Positions 8,503 through 17,106 of a DNA stretch of 64,000 bases are shown here, piece after piece. Both the position numbers and the translations under genes were made by a program. Numbering within the stretch: position 1 is the stretch's first letter; each line of letters starts with the position of its first letter. This DNA comes from Xylanibacter ruminicola (GTDB lineage: Bacteria > Bacteroidota > Bacteroidia > Bacteroidales > Bacteroidaceae), in the NCBI RefSeq assembly GCF_900107775.1, contig NZ_FNRF01000003.1, positions 496,001 through 560,000 on the forward strand, given 5' to 3'. A model generated the notes under the pieces. That model ran no database searches. It worked only from the letters and a program-made list of their open reading frames with translations, and had not been told where the DNA came from.

Positions 8503-9657
8503 TTATTTTAAATGCTTATTGAAGAATTCGAGTACGCGTTGCTGCGATCTCTTGCCGCAGCTGTGTGGCATGTCCCAGAGCTCGGTTTCCAGCTGATTGT
8601 CGGCACCCTGACTCTTCCAGACATCGTGCATCGTGCTGAAAGCCTTCTCTACGCCAGCCACAGGGAAGAGCTTGTCCTGCGTGCCGTTGATGAACAGCAT
8701 GGCCTTGGGGCAGGCTATGCTGGCGATGTGGGGATAGTCCAGCCAGCGGCGCAGTCCGGGCAGACAGTTGGCAAACCCGCCGTTCTCCGTGCGACTGTAC
8801 TTGAATCCCATCTGTTCGTCGGTCGTCACCATCCAGCATACAGCGGCACCAGCTTTGATACGGTCGCTCAGTGCTGCCAGCATCCAGGCACGATACGCGC
8901 CCATCGACCAACCTGTGCAACCGATGAGGTTGGCATCCACTTCTGGCATCTGCGCCAGATATTCCGTGGCAGCGATATCATCGTAGGTCATATAGGCCGA
9001 GAGGTCGATGCCATACATCATCATGTTGCCGGCTATCATGTCGTAGAGGTTACGTTTCATACCCTCCTTCAGGCCCCGTTCGCCCCACATTGGTGCGTCG
9101 GTGCACAGCACCACATAACCGTGCTGCGCCAGATAGTCGCCGAAGAACTGTCCCTCGTAGCCCTTGGCCCAGTCCAGCGCATCCTTGATTACCGTCGAGT
9201 CCTCGCAGGCCAGCGGATAGATACATTTCTCTTTTCCTATATAGAAATGTCCGCCGTGGTCGTGCAGCACGTTGATGGCCGGGTGGGGGCCTTTTCCGTC
9301 CGGTATCAGCACGTAAGCCGGCACCTTGTAGTATCGCGATAGTTGTATCTCTATCTTGCGTGCCTTATAGCCCTGTCTCTGCTCCTCATAGAGCACGGTG
9401 GCCTCGTAGCCGTTGGCAGGAGCCGGCGGCGGTGTCAGCATGCAGTCCAGCACTTTTTGACGGGCTACCTTGCGCCATTTCTTGAAATTTTTGATTTTGC
9501 TGTTGCCCCATGCCAAGGGATAGTCGAGGTCGGCTATCAGCGAGTCGGCATACGCCGGCAGGTTGCGCATGAATTCATATTTCTCGCGTTTCTGAGCCTG
9601 TGCTGTAGTGACTGCTATTAACAGAAGCAGTATTATCTGAGATGCTTTTTTAACCAT
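8503..9657 (-). CDS. secreted alpha/beta-hydrolase, probable carbohydrate esterase
   Basis: 384 residues with a signal peptide (MVKKASQIIL...TTAQAQ). An alpha/beta-hydrolase core follows an ~85-residue N-terminal helical region. Visible elements are PAINVLHDHGGH (oxyanion region), the nucleophile motif GCTGWSMG with Ser251, and a C-terminal DMPHSCG that should supply the catalytic His. The GWSMG elbow and overall length resemble the dienelactone-hydrolase/acetylxylan-esterase-like proteins common in Bacteroidota glycan loci. Its start codon lies 25 bases inside the 3' end of the CE7 gene, so translation of the two is probably coupled. A second deacetylase beside CE7 is the simplest reading; substrate unknown. 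Confidence 0.75.
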   Translation of the reverse strand: MVKKASQIILLLLIAVTTAQAQKREKYEFMRNLPAYADSLIADLDYPLAWGNSKIKNFKKWRKVARQKVLDCMLTPPPAPANGYEATVLYEEQRQGYKARKIEIQLSRYYKVPAYVLIPDGKGPHPAINVLHDHGGHFYIGKEKCIYPLACEDSTVIKDALDWAKGYEGQFFGDYLAQHGYVVLCTDAPMWGERGLKEGMKRNLYDMIAGNMMMYGIDLSAYMTYDDIAATEYLAQMPEVDANLIGCTGWSMGAYRAWMLAALSDRIKAGAAVCWMVTTDEQMGFKYSRTENGGFANCLPGLRRWLDYPHIASIACPKAMLFINGTQDKLFPVAGVEKAFSTMHDVWKSQGADNQLETELWDMPHSCGKRSQQRVLEFFNKHLK

Positions 9658-10940
9658 AACATTTGATTGTAATTTGTAGTATCTGATGTCCAGTGTTCAT
9701 TGATAGGCGTGATGAGCGACTCTTTGGGCGCTGTGATAAGATTCCACACAATATAGCTGGTGGTAGGTGGGCATACATCGTCATTATAGCCCCAGGTGAG
9801 ATATACCGGACAAGTGATGCGACGCGCGAAGTTGACCACATCGAAATAGGCCATCGTCTCAACTTTTTCTGGTGTTAGCATCCCTTTTAACCGATTGAAA
9901 TGAGGATATCCTCCTGCACGATGGTCCAGATAGCCAGCCATATCGCTTAGTGCAGGATGATTGGCTACGCATGCCGTGATACGCGGGTCGAGTGCAGCTG
10001 TGATGAGCGATAAGGCTCCTCCTTGGCTACCTCCTTGTACGAATACGTTCTTGCCATCCCATTCGGGAAGCGAGCATAAGTAATCCACGGCTCGTACGCA
10101 GGCCACATAGACATGCTTCATATAGTAGTTGTCCTTGCACTCCAGTCCATTGGTGAGGTAGCCGTTCTCATAGTCAAAAGCTGTGGTAATCTCTTTGAAC
10201 TGCTCGTCGGTCATCTCAGGGTTCAAACCATGTATCTCCATCTCCAGACGGATAAAGCCGTTTTTGGCATAATAGATGTTTCGCATGGGCTCCTTAATAG
10301 TTTTGATGCCGGCCCCAGGAGGGCACAATACTACTGGATATCGGCCCTGCTTTTTGGGTCTGGAGAGGTAGGCATAAATGCTATGTCGCTTGTCTGTCTT
10401 TATCTTTAGTAGATAGGTGTCGGTCTCATCGGTGCAGTATCTGTCCACTTTCTTGCAATCTACATGCAGTTGACTTTGGCGTGCCTCTTCCAGATTGTTC
10501 TGCCAGAAGGCATCAAAATCCTTGGGGTTGGGGGTATAAGGTTTAAGTTTTTCAGGCGAGAAACCCACTTTGACGTGGTGCTGATATTTCCCATTGACGT
10601 TGAGACGTAAATCCAGGAATCCTGGCTTTTTCATGGTTCCTATGTCGATAGTGGCTCTACCATGTTTCAGTTTTACTGTGCCTGATGATGTGGCAGGCAT
10701 TTCATCGGGGCCTATCTCGTAGTTCACCTCCACATCTTGTGGCACGCCATAGAGTGTCAGACTAACTTCAATTTTGGCTTTTTCGCCTACTTTGTATAGC
10801 CAGTCGGCGTGGTCTGGTATTGTCAGCCACAAATAATCAGAGCGGTATGGATAGTTTTCAGCCCATAATGCTGTTGTCAATCCTAAAACAATTGTCAACA
10901 TCATTGCTTTCAGAGTCCATCTGTTATTTAATTGTGCCAT
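9633..10940 (-). CDS. CE7-type acetylxylan esterase / cephalosporin-C deacetylase family
   Basis: A GTG at 10946 would add two codons, but the ATG at 10940 gives a better signal sequence (MAQLNNRWTLK...TALWA) and a 435-residue protein. The first ~125 residues form a beta-sandwich, then comes an AXE1 alpha/beta-hydrolase domain. Motifs are FVQGGSQGG with nucleophile Ser305, WGYNDDVCPP with the likely catalytic Asp, and NEHWTSD with the likely His. The family removes O-acetyl groups from xylo-oligosaccharides and other short sugars. It is the first gene of a four-gene operon with its own -7 element at 10973-10980. A role in deacetylating oligosaccharides before GH3/GH43 attack is inferred. Confidence 0.88.
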   Translation of the reverse strand: MAQLNNRWTLKAMMLTIVLGLTTALWAENYPYRSDYLWLTIPDHADWLYKVGEKAKIEVSLTLYGVPQDVEVNYEIGPDEMPATSSGTVKLKHGRATIDIGTMKKPGFLDLRLNVNGKYQHHVKVGFSPEKLKPYTPNPKDFDAFWQNNLEEARQSQLHVDCKKVDRYCTDETDTYLLKIKTDKRHSIYAYLSRPKKQGRYPVVLCPPGAGIKTIKEPMRNIYYAKNGFIRLEMEIHGLNPEMTDEQFKEITTAFDYENGYLTNGLECKDNYYMKHVYVACVRAVDYLCSLPEWDGKNVFVQGGSQGGALSLITAALDPRITACVANHPALSDMAGYLDHRAGGYPHFNRLKGMLTPEKVETMAYFDVVNFARRITCPVYLTWGYNDDVCPPTTSYIVWNLITAPKESLITPINEHWTSDTTNYNQMLWLKKHLR

Positions 10941-10972
10941 AATCACTTTTGTTTAAGTAGTTTACTTGGGTG

Positions 10973-10980
10973 CAAAATTA
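10973..10980 (-). promoter_or_regulatory. -7 element TAATTTTG for the CE7-GH43 operon
   Basis: Matches the Bacteroidota TAnnTTTG consensus 32 bases before the CE7 ATG, in the 78-base gap behind the CE8 stop. It implies that the four downstream genes can be transcribed apart from the CE8/SusCD unit. Confidence 0.6.
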
Positions 10981-11018
10981 CAATATTATATTTATATCAC
11001 AAAGAATTTAGCCTATTT

Positions 11019-12143
11019 TTATTGCTTGTTTTTTCTTTCGAAACAGCCGTATTGGTTGACAGGTATTTTTTTTCTGTTGATGGTGATGTAGCCAATGGGG
11101 TGATTGGCTGTATCAAACAGCAGTTGTGGGTTCCAGTGGTCGTCACCTTCCATCACGGCCTTGATGGTGTATTGTGCAGCTTCCTGTGCCGACAGGGCGT
11201 TTTTGGCTGTACACCAGATGGTGTCACCTTTTTCATCAAGGCGATAGTAGCGGTTGATGCGTTTTGACAGGTCGAGTGGGGTGCCATCGGCATTCATGGT
11301 GTTGTATTCGGCAAACACCTTTGGCAGTCCGTTCATGTGTGGGCACCATCCCACTGCGGGAATAGTGACTTCTGCACGTGTGTTCAGAAAAACTGTTTGT
11401 GGCTGGTGGTGCCAGGGGCGCCCCAGCAGGATACTTGTTTCAACAGGATTGCCGTCGGCAGTCAGCGTACAGTTGTTAAACACATATCCCCATCGTGTGG
11501 TATCACGATGTTTGGGTGCCACAATCCATCCGCCCGACTTACGATTGATCTTGATGGTGCAATTTTCCAACCAGACATTACCGCTGCCATAGATAAAATC
11601 TACTGCACCGAGAATGAGGCTGTTGCTGACATAGTTGCGCCCGTTGTCGCTTTCAGAAGTGCGATAGGTATCCTGATAGCTCAGAATGGCACAATGGTCG
11701 ATAGCGATGCGGTCGCCCTTGGCATAGAGTGCCAATGCCTGTGGTCCGTTCTCTGCCTCTACACCATAGCTGTTGACGAACGAGATGCCTTGGAAGATGA
11801 TGTCGCTGGCGTGTACCACTACTGTAGCCCCTTTATCTACCGGCACGGCTTCTGGTCCTCCACTTTTCTGGTTGTCCGTGATAAACACCTTGTCTCTTCC
11901 TTCACCAATCAGACTGAGTCGTCCTTTGTCTTGTGGTATGAAGACGTGTTCCTTATAGGTGCCAGCCTTAATGAATATCCGGCATTGGTTAAGGTTGTTA
12001 TCCGGCACAGCGTCGATGGCTGCCTGAACGGATGTGAAATCACCACTACCATCGGCTGCTACGACCATGTGAAAAACTTTGTGTGCCGCCTGAACATTTG
12101 CGGCGAGTAAAACTAAATAGATACTTAATAATACTTTTCTCAT
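11019..12143 (-). CDS. pectin methylesterase (CE8)
   Basis: 374 residues with a signal peptide (MRKVLLSIYL...NVQAA). The right-handed beta-helix of pectinesterases is supported by DGSGDFTSVQAAIDAVP near residue 31, GPQALALY, LSYQDTY with Asp158, GAVDFIYG with the nucleophile Asp182, and LGRPW near the C-terminal third. All catalytic residues are present. It hydrolyses methyl esters of homogalacturonan, exposing galacturonate to GH28 or lyases. It lies 107 bases behind SusD on the same strand. I see no -7 element in that gap, only a 9-bp hairpin, so it is probably the last gene of the SusC-SusD-CE8 transcript. This is the best clue that this SusC/D pair handles homogalacturonan-type oligosaccharides. 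Confidence 0.93.
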   Translation of the reverse strand: MRKVLLSIYLVLLAANVQAAHKVFHMVVAADGSGDFTSVQAAIDAVPDNNLNQCRIFIKAGTYKEHVFIPQDKGRLSLIGEGRDKVFITDNQKSGGPEAVPVDKGATVVVHASDIIFQGISFVNSYGVEAENGPQALALYAKGDRIAIDHCAILSYQDTYRTSESDNGRNYVSNSLILGAVDFIYGSGNVWLENCTIKINRKSGGWIVAPKHRDTTRWGYVFNNCTLTADGNPVETSILLGRPWHHQPQTVFLNTRAEVTIPAVGWCPHMNGLPKVFAEYNTMNADGTPLDLSKRINRYYRLDEKGDTIWCTAKNALSAQEAAQYTIKAVMEGDDHWNPQLLFDTANHPIGYITINRKKIPVNQYGCFERKNKQ

Positions 12144-12163
12144 ATTCTCTTTTTTTTGTTTCT

Positions 12164-12194
12164 AAAGGAGGAATACATCTCGCACTCCTCCTTT
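12164..12194 (-). terminator. intercistronic hairpin between SusD and CE8
   Basis: Nine perfect base pairs (12164-12172 with 12186-12194, AAAGGAGGA/TCCTCCTTT) around a 13-base loop. In the direction of transcription it is followed by an A-rich, not U-rich, stretch, so partial termination or mRNA protection is more likely than full termination. Confidence 0.45.
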
Positions 12195-12250
12195 CTTCTA
12201 CGCATTGTATAACTAAAACTAATATAACTTAAATATGTGAATCATTCTGT

Positions 12251-13981
12251 TTATTGATAACCTTCGTTCTGTTTGAACTCACTTTTGTTGGTCAGTGCGT
12301 CGATCTCCGACTGGGGGATGGGGCGCAACTGGTGGTACGACTGAATGACGTCGGCCACATCAGGGTTCATCTTCTTGATACGCTCAACAAATTTGCCTGT
12401 GCGTTTCAGGTCGAAGAATCGCTGCTGCTCCATCGAGAGTTCACGTCCACGTTCATCCAAGATGAAGTCAATATCCAGATCGGCCTCTGTGATGCGCATC
12501 TCAGCTTCGTGTCCTGGGATGGCTCGCTTTTCGCGCAGGATGTTCAGCAGGCGTACTGCCTCGGCCTTGTTGCCCTGCTGCATCTCTGCTTCGGCAGCAA
12601 TCAGGTACATCTCAGCCAGACGGAGCACAAACCAGTCGCGCCCACTGAAATACTCCCATCCTGTGGGATTGGTGCTATCGTGGAATTTGTAGCCACTGAT
12701 GAAATAGTCGCGTGTGCCAAAACTCTTGTGCGTGATAGGGTCGAACACGTCGTTGGCATCATAGATCTTGTAGTGATGCTGTGCGCGCTCTTCATCCGTA
12801 TAGACATATTTCGATACCACAAAGGCCGTATCGCCTATCTGCAGCGGACCTGCCGCACCATAGGTGGGACCAAAGTTGGGATCATAGTTAGACGAGGTGC
12901 TGTTGACCAGCCATATTCCTTTGAACGTAGCGTCATAACGCTGATCGATGTGCTCGTTGAACGAGTGGAGATAGGCCAGTGTGGGCTGACTTTGAACCCA
13001 TGGCGCATGCGTGTCGGGCGTCACCCACACGCCGCATCCGCTTACCATCCAGTAGCTCATGCAGGCAAAGATGGGCGACTGGTTGCCCACGCGATTGCCC
13101 AAGGTAGGTGAGTCCTCGCCTCCAGGACGTACAGAGAATGCCGAGAGCAGTGTCTGGTCGTTGGCATCGCCAGCATAGTTCACCCACCAGATGGCCTCTT
13201 TGTTGTTCTGTCCAGCTTCATTGGCCATGTCGAATGTGTCGGCAAACGAGTCGTACAGGTCGTAGGCTCCCGAGTTTATCAGTTCCTTGGCCAGCGTAGC
13301 CGCTTCGCTGTAGTTGCCGCGATAGAGGTCGAGGCGGGCGCGCAGAGCCTTTACGGCATTCAGTGTCACGCGGCCGTTCTCTTTGGGCTGTGTGCCATTC
13401 AGCAATGTGGCAGCCTCGTCAAGGTCGGCAAATATCTGCTGATATATTTCTGCCTGCGGAGTGCGAGTGGCTGTGGTCTCTGGAGCTTGAATCTCGTTGG
13501 TATAGAGGATAGCATCACCCCATATCTCGGTAATCAGGTGCAGGTAGAGGGCACGCAGAAAATGCACCTCGCCTAAGCGGTGGCGCTTGGTGGCCTCGTC
13601 GAGTCCGGCATTGTCGATGCGGCTGATGGCAGCATTCGTACAGTTCAGTCCGCTGTAGAGCACGTTCCACATATATCGGAATGACTTGAGTGTGGGATTC
13701 AGTTCTGCACCATAATATGCCAGTGCAGGCACATTGCCCGAGCTACTGCCAGCACCTGTGAAACAGTCGGTTCCCATCTCTGTAAGTGAGTAGCCGTCGG
13801 TGTTGCCCATAAAGGCTTTGGTATAAGCATAGCATGCGTTTACCAGATTCTCATAACCTTCTGGTGTGCCATAGAGCACGTCGGCAGTCACCGCATTGCG
13901 GTTGGTCTCATCGAGAAAGTCAGAGCATGATGACAGGCCAAGTGTCATGCTGAGGCCTATCGTAAAGATATATTTCTTCAT
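12251..13981 (-). CDS. SusD-like surface glycan-binding lipoprotein (pair 1)
   Basis: 576 residues. The lipobox GLSSC near residue 19 is followed by SDFLDE, an acidic stretch of the kind that directs lipoproteins to the cell surface. SusD hallmarks are the helical TPR-like body (RHRLGEVHFLRALYLHLITEIWGDA) and the C-terminal RELSMEQQRFFDLKRTGKF and RPIPQSEIDA blocks. It should cap the neighbouring SusC barrel and bind the incoming oligosaccharide. It begins 27 bases after SusC and is followed by CE8, which suggests a homogalacturonan-type ligand. Length and organisation are normal for the RagB/SusD family. Confidence 0.93.
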   Translation of the reverse strand: MKKYIFTIGLSMTLGLSSCSDFLDETNRNAVTADVLYGTPEGYENLVNACYAYTKAFMGNTDGYSLTEMGTDCFTGAGSSSGNVPALAYYGAELNPTLKSFRYMWNVLYSGLNCTNAAISRIDNAGLDEATKRHRLGEVHFLRALYLHLITEIWGDAILYTNEIQAPETTATRTPQAEIYQQIFADLDEAATLLNGTQPKENGRVTLNAVKALRARLDLYRGNYSEAATLAKELINSGAYDLYDSFADTFDMANEAGQNNKEAIWWVNYAGDANDQTLLSAFSVRPGGEDSPTLGNRVGNQSPIFACMSYWMVSGCGVWVTPDTHAPWVQSQPTLAYLHSFNEHIDQRYDATFKGIWLVNSTSSNYDPNFGPTYGAAGPLQIGDTAFVVSKYVYTDEERAQHHYKIYDANDVFDPITHKSFGTRDYFISGYKFHDSTNPTGWEYFSGRDWFVLRLAEMYLIAAEAEMQQGNKAEAVRLLNILREKRAIPGHEAEMRITEADLDIDFILDERGRELSMEQQRFFDLKRTGKFVERIKKMNPDVADVIQSYHQLRPIPQSEIDALTNKSEFKQNEGYQ

Positions 13982-14008
13982 AATTGTTTTTTCTTGTTGT
14001 TAGTTTAT

Positions 14009-16960
14009 TTAGAATGCAACATTTACGCCGAACACCAGTTCCTTGGTGATGGGGTAATAGATAGAGCCATTGCCCTCTGGGTCATAGTCAGACACGCCGC
14101 TGAAGGTGAAAAAGTTTTTCATCGTGCCATAGATGCGCAGGCGTGACAAGCCAATCTTGCTGATGGCTTTCAGTGGAACGTTATAAGCCAGGGTGATATC
14201 CTTGATTTTCACGAAGTCGCCCTTCTCATATCCCAGTGTGCTGGCATAGAGTGGGTTGTTGTCGCCATAGAGTGGGCGAGGCATGTCGTTGGTAGGGTTG
14301 GTGGGTGTCCAGTAGTCGTAAACACTCTGGTTCTGCCATCCGCTGCGGATGAAACCGCGCTTGAAGTTGTTGATGACGGTGTGTCCGAATCGTCCATAGA
14401 GGAAGAAGTCCAGCTCCCATGCCTTATATTGCAGTTTGTTGTTGAATCCCAGTGTCAGCTTGGGTGTGCGCTGACCGATGATCATGCGGTCGGCCTCGGG
14501 TGTTATCTGTCCGTCGTGGTTCACGTCTTCCACCTTGATGTCGCCGGGTTTCTGACCGTATTTAGCAGCTTCGGCCTCCTCGTTGCTCTGCCAGATGCCT
14601 ATCTTATGATAGTCGTAGTACACTTGTGTGGGCTGTCCGATAAACCATCCGTTGAGTTCGTCATCCTGATCGCTGTTGATGCTGACGATCTTCTCTTTGG
14701 TGTGTCCCATGGTCAGATCGGCATTCCACTTGAAGTCCTTCTTATCCACGATGGCACCGGTGATGGTGATGTCGATACCTTTAGTCTCGGTCTTTCCGAT
14801 ATTACTGATCACCTGGTCGAATCCCGTGTGTCCTGGCAGCAGCATAGGTAGCAGCAGGTCGCTGGTCCAAGTCTTGTAGAGGTCGATGGTGGCATAGAGG
14901 CGGTTGTTGAACATACCATAGTCGATACCGAAGTTGAGCACGCGTGTCTTTTCCCATTTCAGGTCCTTGTTGGCCAGACCGTAGGGGCGGTAGCCATAGG
15001 CCGCTGTGCCGTTCCAGTCGTAGTAGGTCTGGTTCAGTCCACCTGTAGTCTGATAGGCGCTTACAGCGCTGTTGCCCGAAAGGCCATAGGAGAGTCGGAG
15101 TTTCAAGTCGCTCACGGCATCCACGTTCTTCAGGAAGTTCTCTTCTTTCAGTCGCCATGCACCAGCTACCGATGGGAAGTAACCCCATTTATTACCTTCG
15201 GCCAGCACTGAACTACCATCGGCACGCATGGTCAAGGTGAGCATATATTTGTCGAGCAGCTTGTAGTAGATACGTCCGAAATATGAAATCATTGACGACT
15301 CTGTGAGCGAGCTGCTGATGTTCTTATCTGCTTCGGCGCTGGTCAGATTGTGATATTGTGCTGCATCGAATGCAAATCCTTTGCCGTCGGCCGAGAGACT
15401 CTCATAATGTCCTTTCGACATGCTGTGGCCCACCATGGCTGTCAGGTGGTGCACGCCGAAGTCGTTGCTGTAGGTCAGAATGTTTTCCCAGGTATAGCCA
15501 TTGTTATGAGTCTCTGTTTTCTGCGCATAGGCGCGGTTACTGTTGCCCTGTGCGAATGATGAGTTGATGCCCTGAAATAGTCCCTGTGTGGTGCTTTGCA
15601 GATCGATACCGAGATTGGTGCGATAGTTCAGTCTTTTGACGATGTTCCACGACAGATAGCCAGTACCAAACAGGCGGTAGGCTTTAGTCTCGTTCAGATA
15701 GTTGTCCTTGTTCTGATCCACCAGCAGGTTGACCGATGTAGAGCTGCTGCCGTACAGTGGCAGACGGTTGATGCTGCCGTCCTCGTTGTAAGGCTTGGCC
15801 AGTGGCGAGTAGGTACGTGCATAGTGGTAGGCACCGCTGGGCGAAGAGTTCTGGTTGCGGTAGTTCAGGTGCATGGATGCTCCCACCTCCAGTGCGTTAG
15901 CCAGTTTGTGGGTGATGTTCAGTCGGCCTCCATAGCGGTTCAGTTGGTCACCGCGCAGCAGTCCTTTCTCGTTCTGGTAGTCGAGAGAGAAACTGGCTTG
16001 AGTCCTCTCCGTGCCCCCGCTGATGCTGGCCTGATAGTTCTGTGTGAACCCACTCTGCATCACCAGGTCGAGCCAGTCGATGCTCACCCCCTGTCGCAGC
16101 AGCTCCTGCTGTTCCGATGTGAGGAATGCCGAGTCGTCGGTATAGCTGCCGGCAGCCACCAGTGCCTCGCGCTGGAAGTCCACATTCTGCTGGGCATTCA
16201 TGGTTTCAGGCATGCGTGTCTTCATCACCGGTCCGGCATAGGCGTTAAATTCCACTTTCGTCTTACCTTCCTTACCTTTCTTAGTAGTGATGATGATCAC
16301 ACCATTGGCGCCTCGGCTACCATAGATGGCTGTTGTAGAGGCGTCCTTCAGTACCTCTATCGACTCGATGTCGTTGGGATTGATGGTGATGTCGGAACCA
16401 TAGGCGATACCATCCACCAGGATCAGCGGTGCGTTTGATGCTGTCAGTGATCGGTTACCGCGCACGTTGAAGCTGAATCCTGCTCCCACAGCACCGCTCG
16501 ATGGTGTCATGTCGAGTCCGGCTATCTTGCCTTGCAGGCTCTCCAGCACGTTGGTGGTAGGAACAGCGGTGATATCCTTTGGCTTCAGTTGGGAGATAGA
16601 GCCCGACAGGTCGCGCTTCTTCATCACGCCATAACCTACTACCACTACTTCGTCGAGCGATTCGTAACTTGACTGCAGGATGACGTTGATGTTGTTTTGA
16701 TTGCCCACTTTCAATTCTTGGGTATTATACCCAACATACGAAAATTTCAGGATGGTAGATGGGCTAACGTCCTTCAACGAGAAGTGTCCATCCACGTCGG
16801 TTACTGTGCCGTGGCTACTACCTGCTGAGATGCTTACACCGATCAGAGGTTCGCCATTGGCATCTTTCACACTACCTGTAATCGCCTTTTGGGCGAAGCT
16901 CATCATCCAGAGCATAGACATAGCGAGGATGATCGACAGTTTTTTAGAGTTTTGCTTCAT
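14009..16960 (-). CDS. SusC-like TonB-dependent outer-membrane transporter (pair 1)
   Basis: 983 residues. A signal peptide (ending MSFAQ near residue 24) is followed by a carboxypeptidase-regulatory-like domain (ITGSVKDANGEPLIGVSIS), a TonB-box-like DEVVVVGYG near residue 104, the plug (IESIEVLKDASTTAIYGSRGANG near 200) and a beta-barrel ending in VAF, an aromatic terminal residue as expected for BamA recognition. It would import oligosaccharides with TonB energy together with the SusD downstream. It lies directly downstream of the AraC-type membrane sensor (17107-19635), which is the obvious candidate regulator. A -7 element is at 17012-17019 and a long palindrome at 17068-17099. Confidence 0.95.
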   Translation of the reverse strand: MKQNSKKLSIILAMSMLWMMSFAQKAITGSVKDANGEPLIGVSISAGSSHGTVTDVDGHFSLKDVSPSTILKFSYVGYNTQELKVGNQNNINVILQSSYESLDEVVVVGYGVMKKRDLSGSISQLKPKDITAVPTTNVLESLQGKIAGLDMTPSSGAVGAGFSFNVRGNRSLTASNAPLILVDGIAYGSDITINPNDIESIEVLKDASTTAIYGSRGANGVIIITTKKGKEGKTKVEFNAYAGPVMKTRMPETMNAQQNVDFQREALVAAGSYTDDSAFLTSEQQELLRQGVSIDWLDLVMQSGFTQNYQASISGGTERTQASFSLDYQNEKGLLRGDQLNRYGGRLNITHKLANALEVGASMHLNYRNQNSSPSGAYHYARTYSPLAKPYNEDGSINRLPLYGSSSTSVNLLVDQNKDNYLNETKAYRLFGTGYLSWNIVKRLNYRTNLGIDLQSTTQGLFQGINSSFAQGNSNRAYAQKTETHNNGYTWENILTYSNDFGVHHLTAMVGHSMSKGHYESLSADGKGFAFDAAQYHNLTSAEADKNISSSLTESSMISYFGRIYYKLLDKYMLTLTMRADGSSVLAEGNKWGYFPSVAGAWRLKEENFLKNVDAVSDLKLRLSYGLSGNSAVSAYQTTGGLNQTYYDWNGTAAYGYRPYGLANKDLKWEKTRVLNFGIDYGMFNNRLYATIDLYKTWTSDLLLPMLLPGHTGFDQVISNIGKTETKGIDITITGAIVDKKDFKWNADLTMGHTKEKIVSINSDQDDELNGWFIGQPTQVYYDYHKIGIWQSNEEAEAAKYGQKPGDIKVEDVNHDGQITPEADRMIIGQRTPKLTLGFNNKLQYKAWELDFFLYGRFGHTVINNFKRGFIRSGWQNQSVYDYWTPTNPTNDMPRPLYGDNNPLYASTLGYEKGDFVKIKDITLAYNVPLKAISKIGLSRLRIYGTMKNFFTFSGVSDYDPEGNGSIYYPITKELVFGVNVAF

Positions 16961-17011
16961 TGCCAGTTAAAAAAATTAAGTAATTAGTTAAAAGATGATT
17001 TTAATCGACTG

Positions 17012-17019
17012 CAAAATTA
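17012..17019 (-). promoter_or_regulatory. -7 element TAATTTTG for SusC/SusD pair 1
   Basis: Matches TAnnTTTG, 52 bases upstream of the SusC ATG, within the 146-base gap behind the sensor gene. Confidence 0.6.
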
Positions 17020-17067
17020 TGGCAATCGAAGCAAAAAAGTGTGGAAGATTGTTTCATCGGAGTGTGA

Positions 17068-17099
17068 TTTTGTGCCAAAAAGCCCGTTTTGGCACAAAA
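17068..17099. promoter_or_regulatory. 13-bp palindrome upstream of SusC pair 1, candidate operator
   Basis: TTTTGTGCCAAAA at 17068-17080 and its exact inverse complement at 17087-17099, separated by AGCCCG. The site covers about 49 to 80 bases upstream of the SusC -7 element, a usual activator position. It also lies 8 bases behind the stop of the sensor gene, so a terminator role for that gene is possible, although neither arm is followed by a clear U-run. Confidence 0.55.
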
Positions 17100-17106
17100 A
17101 TCCCCC

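Noticed and set aside
12254..13111. 285-codon open frame opposite SusD pair 1
   Set aside because: Overlaps a well-supported SusD gene over its full length; composition is that of complement sequence.
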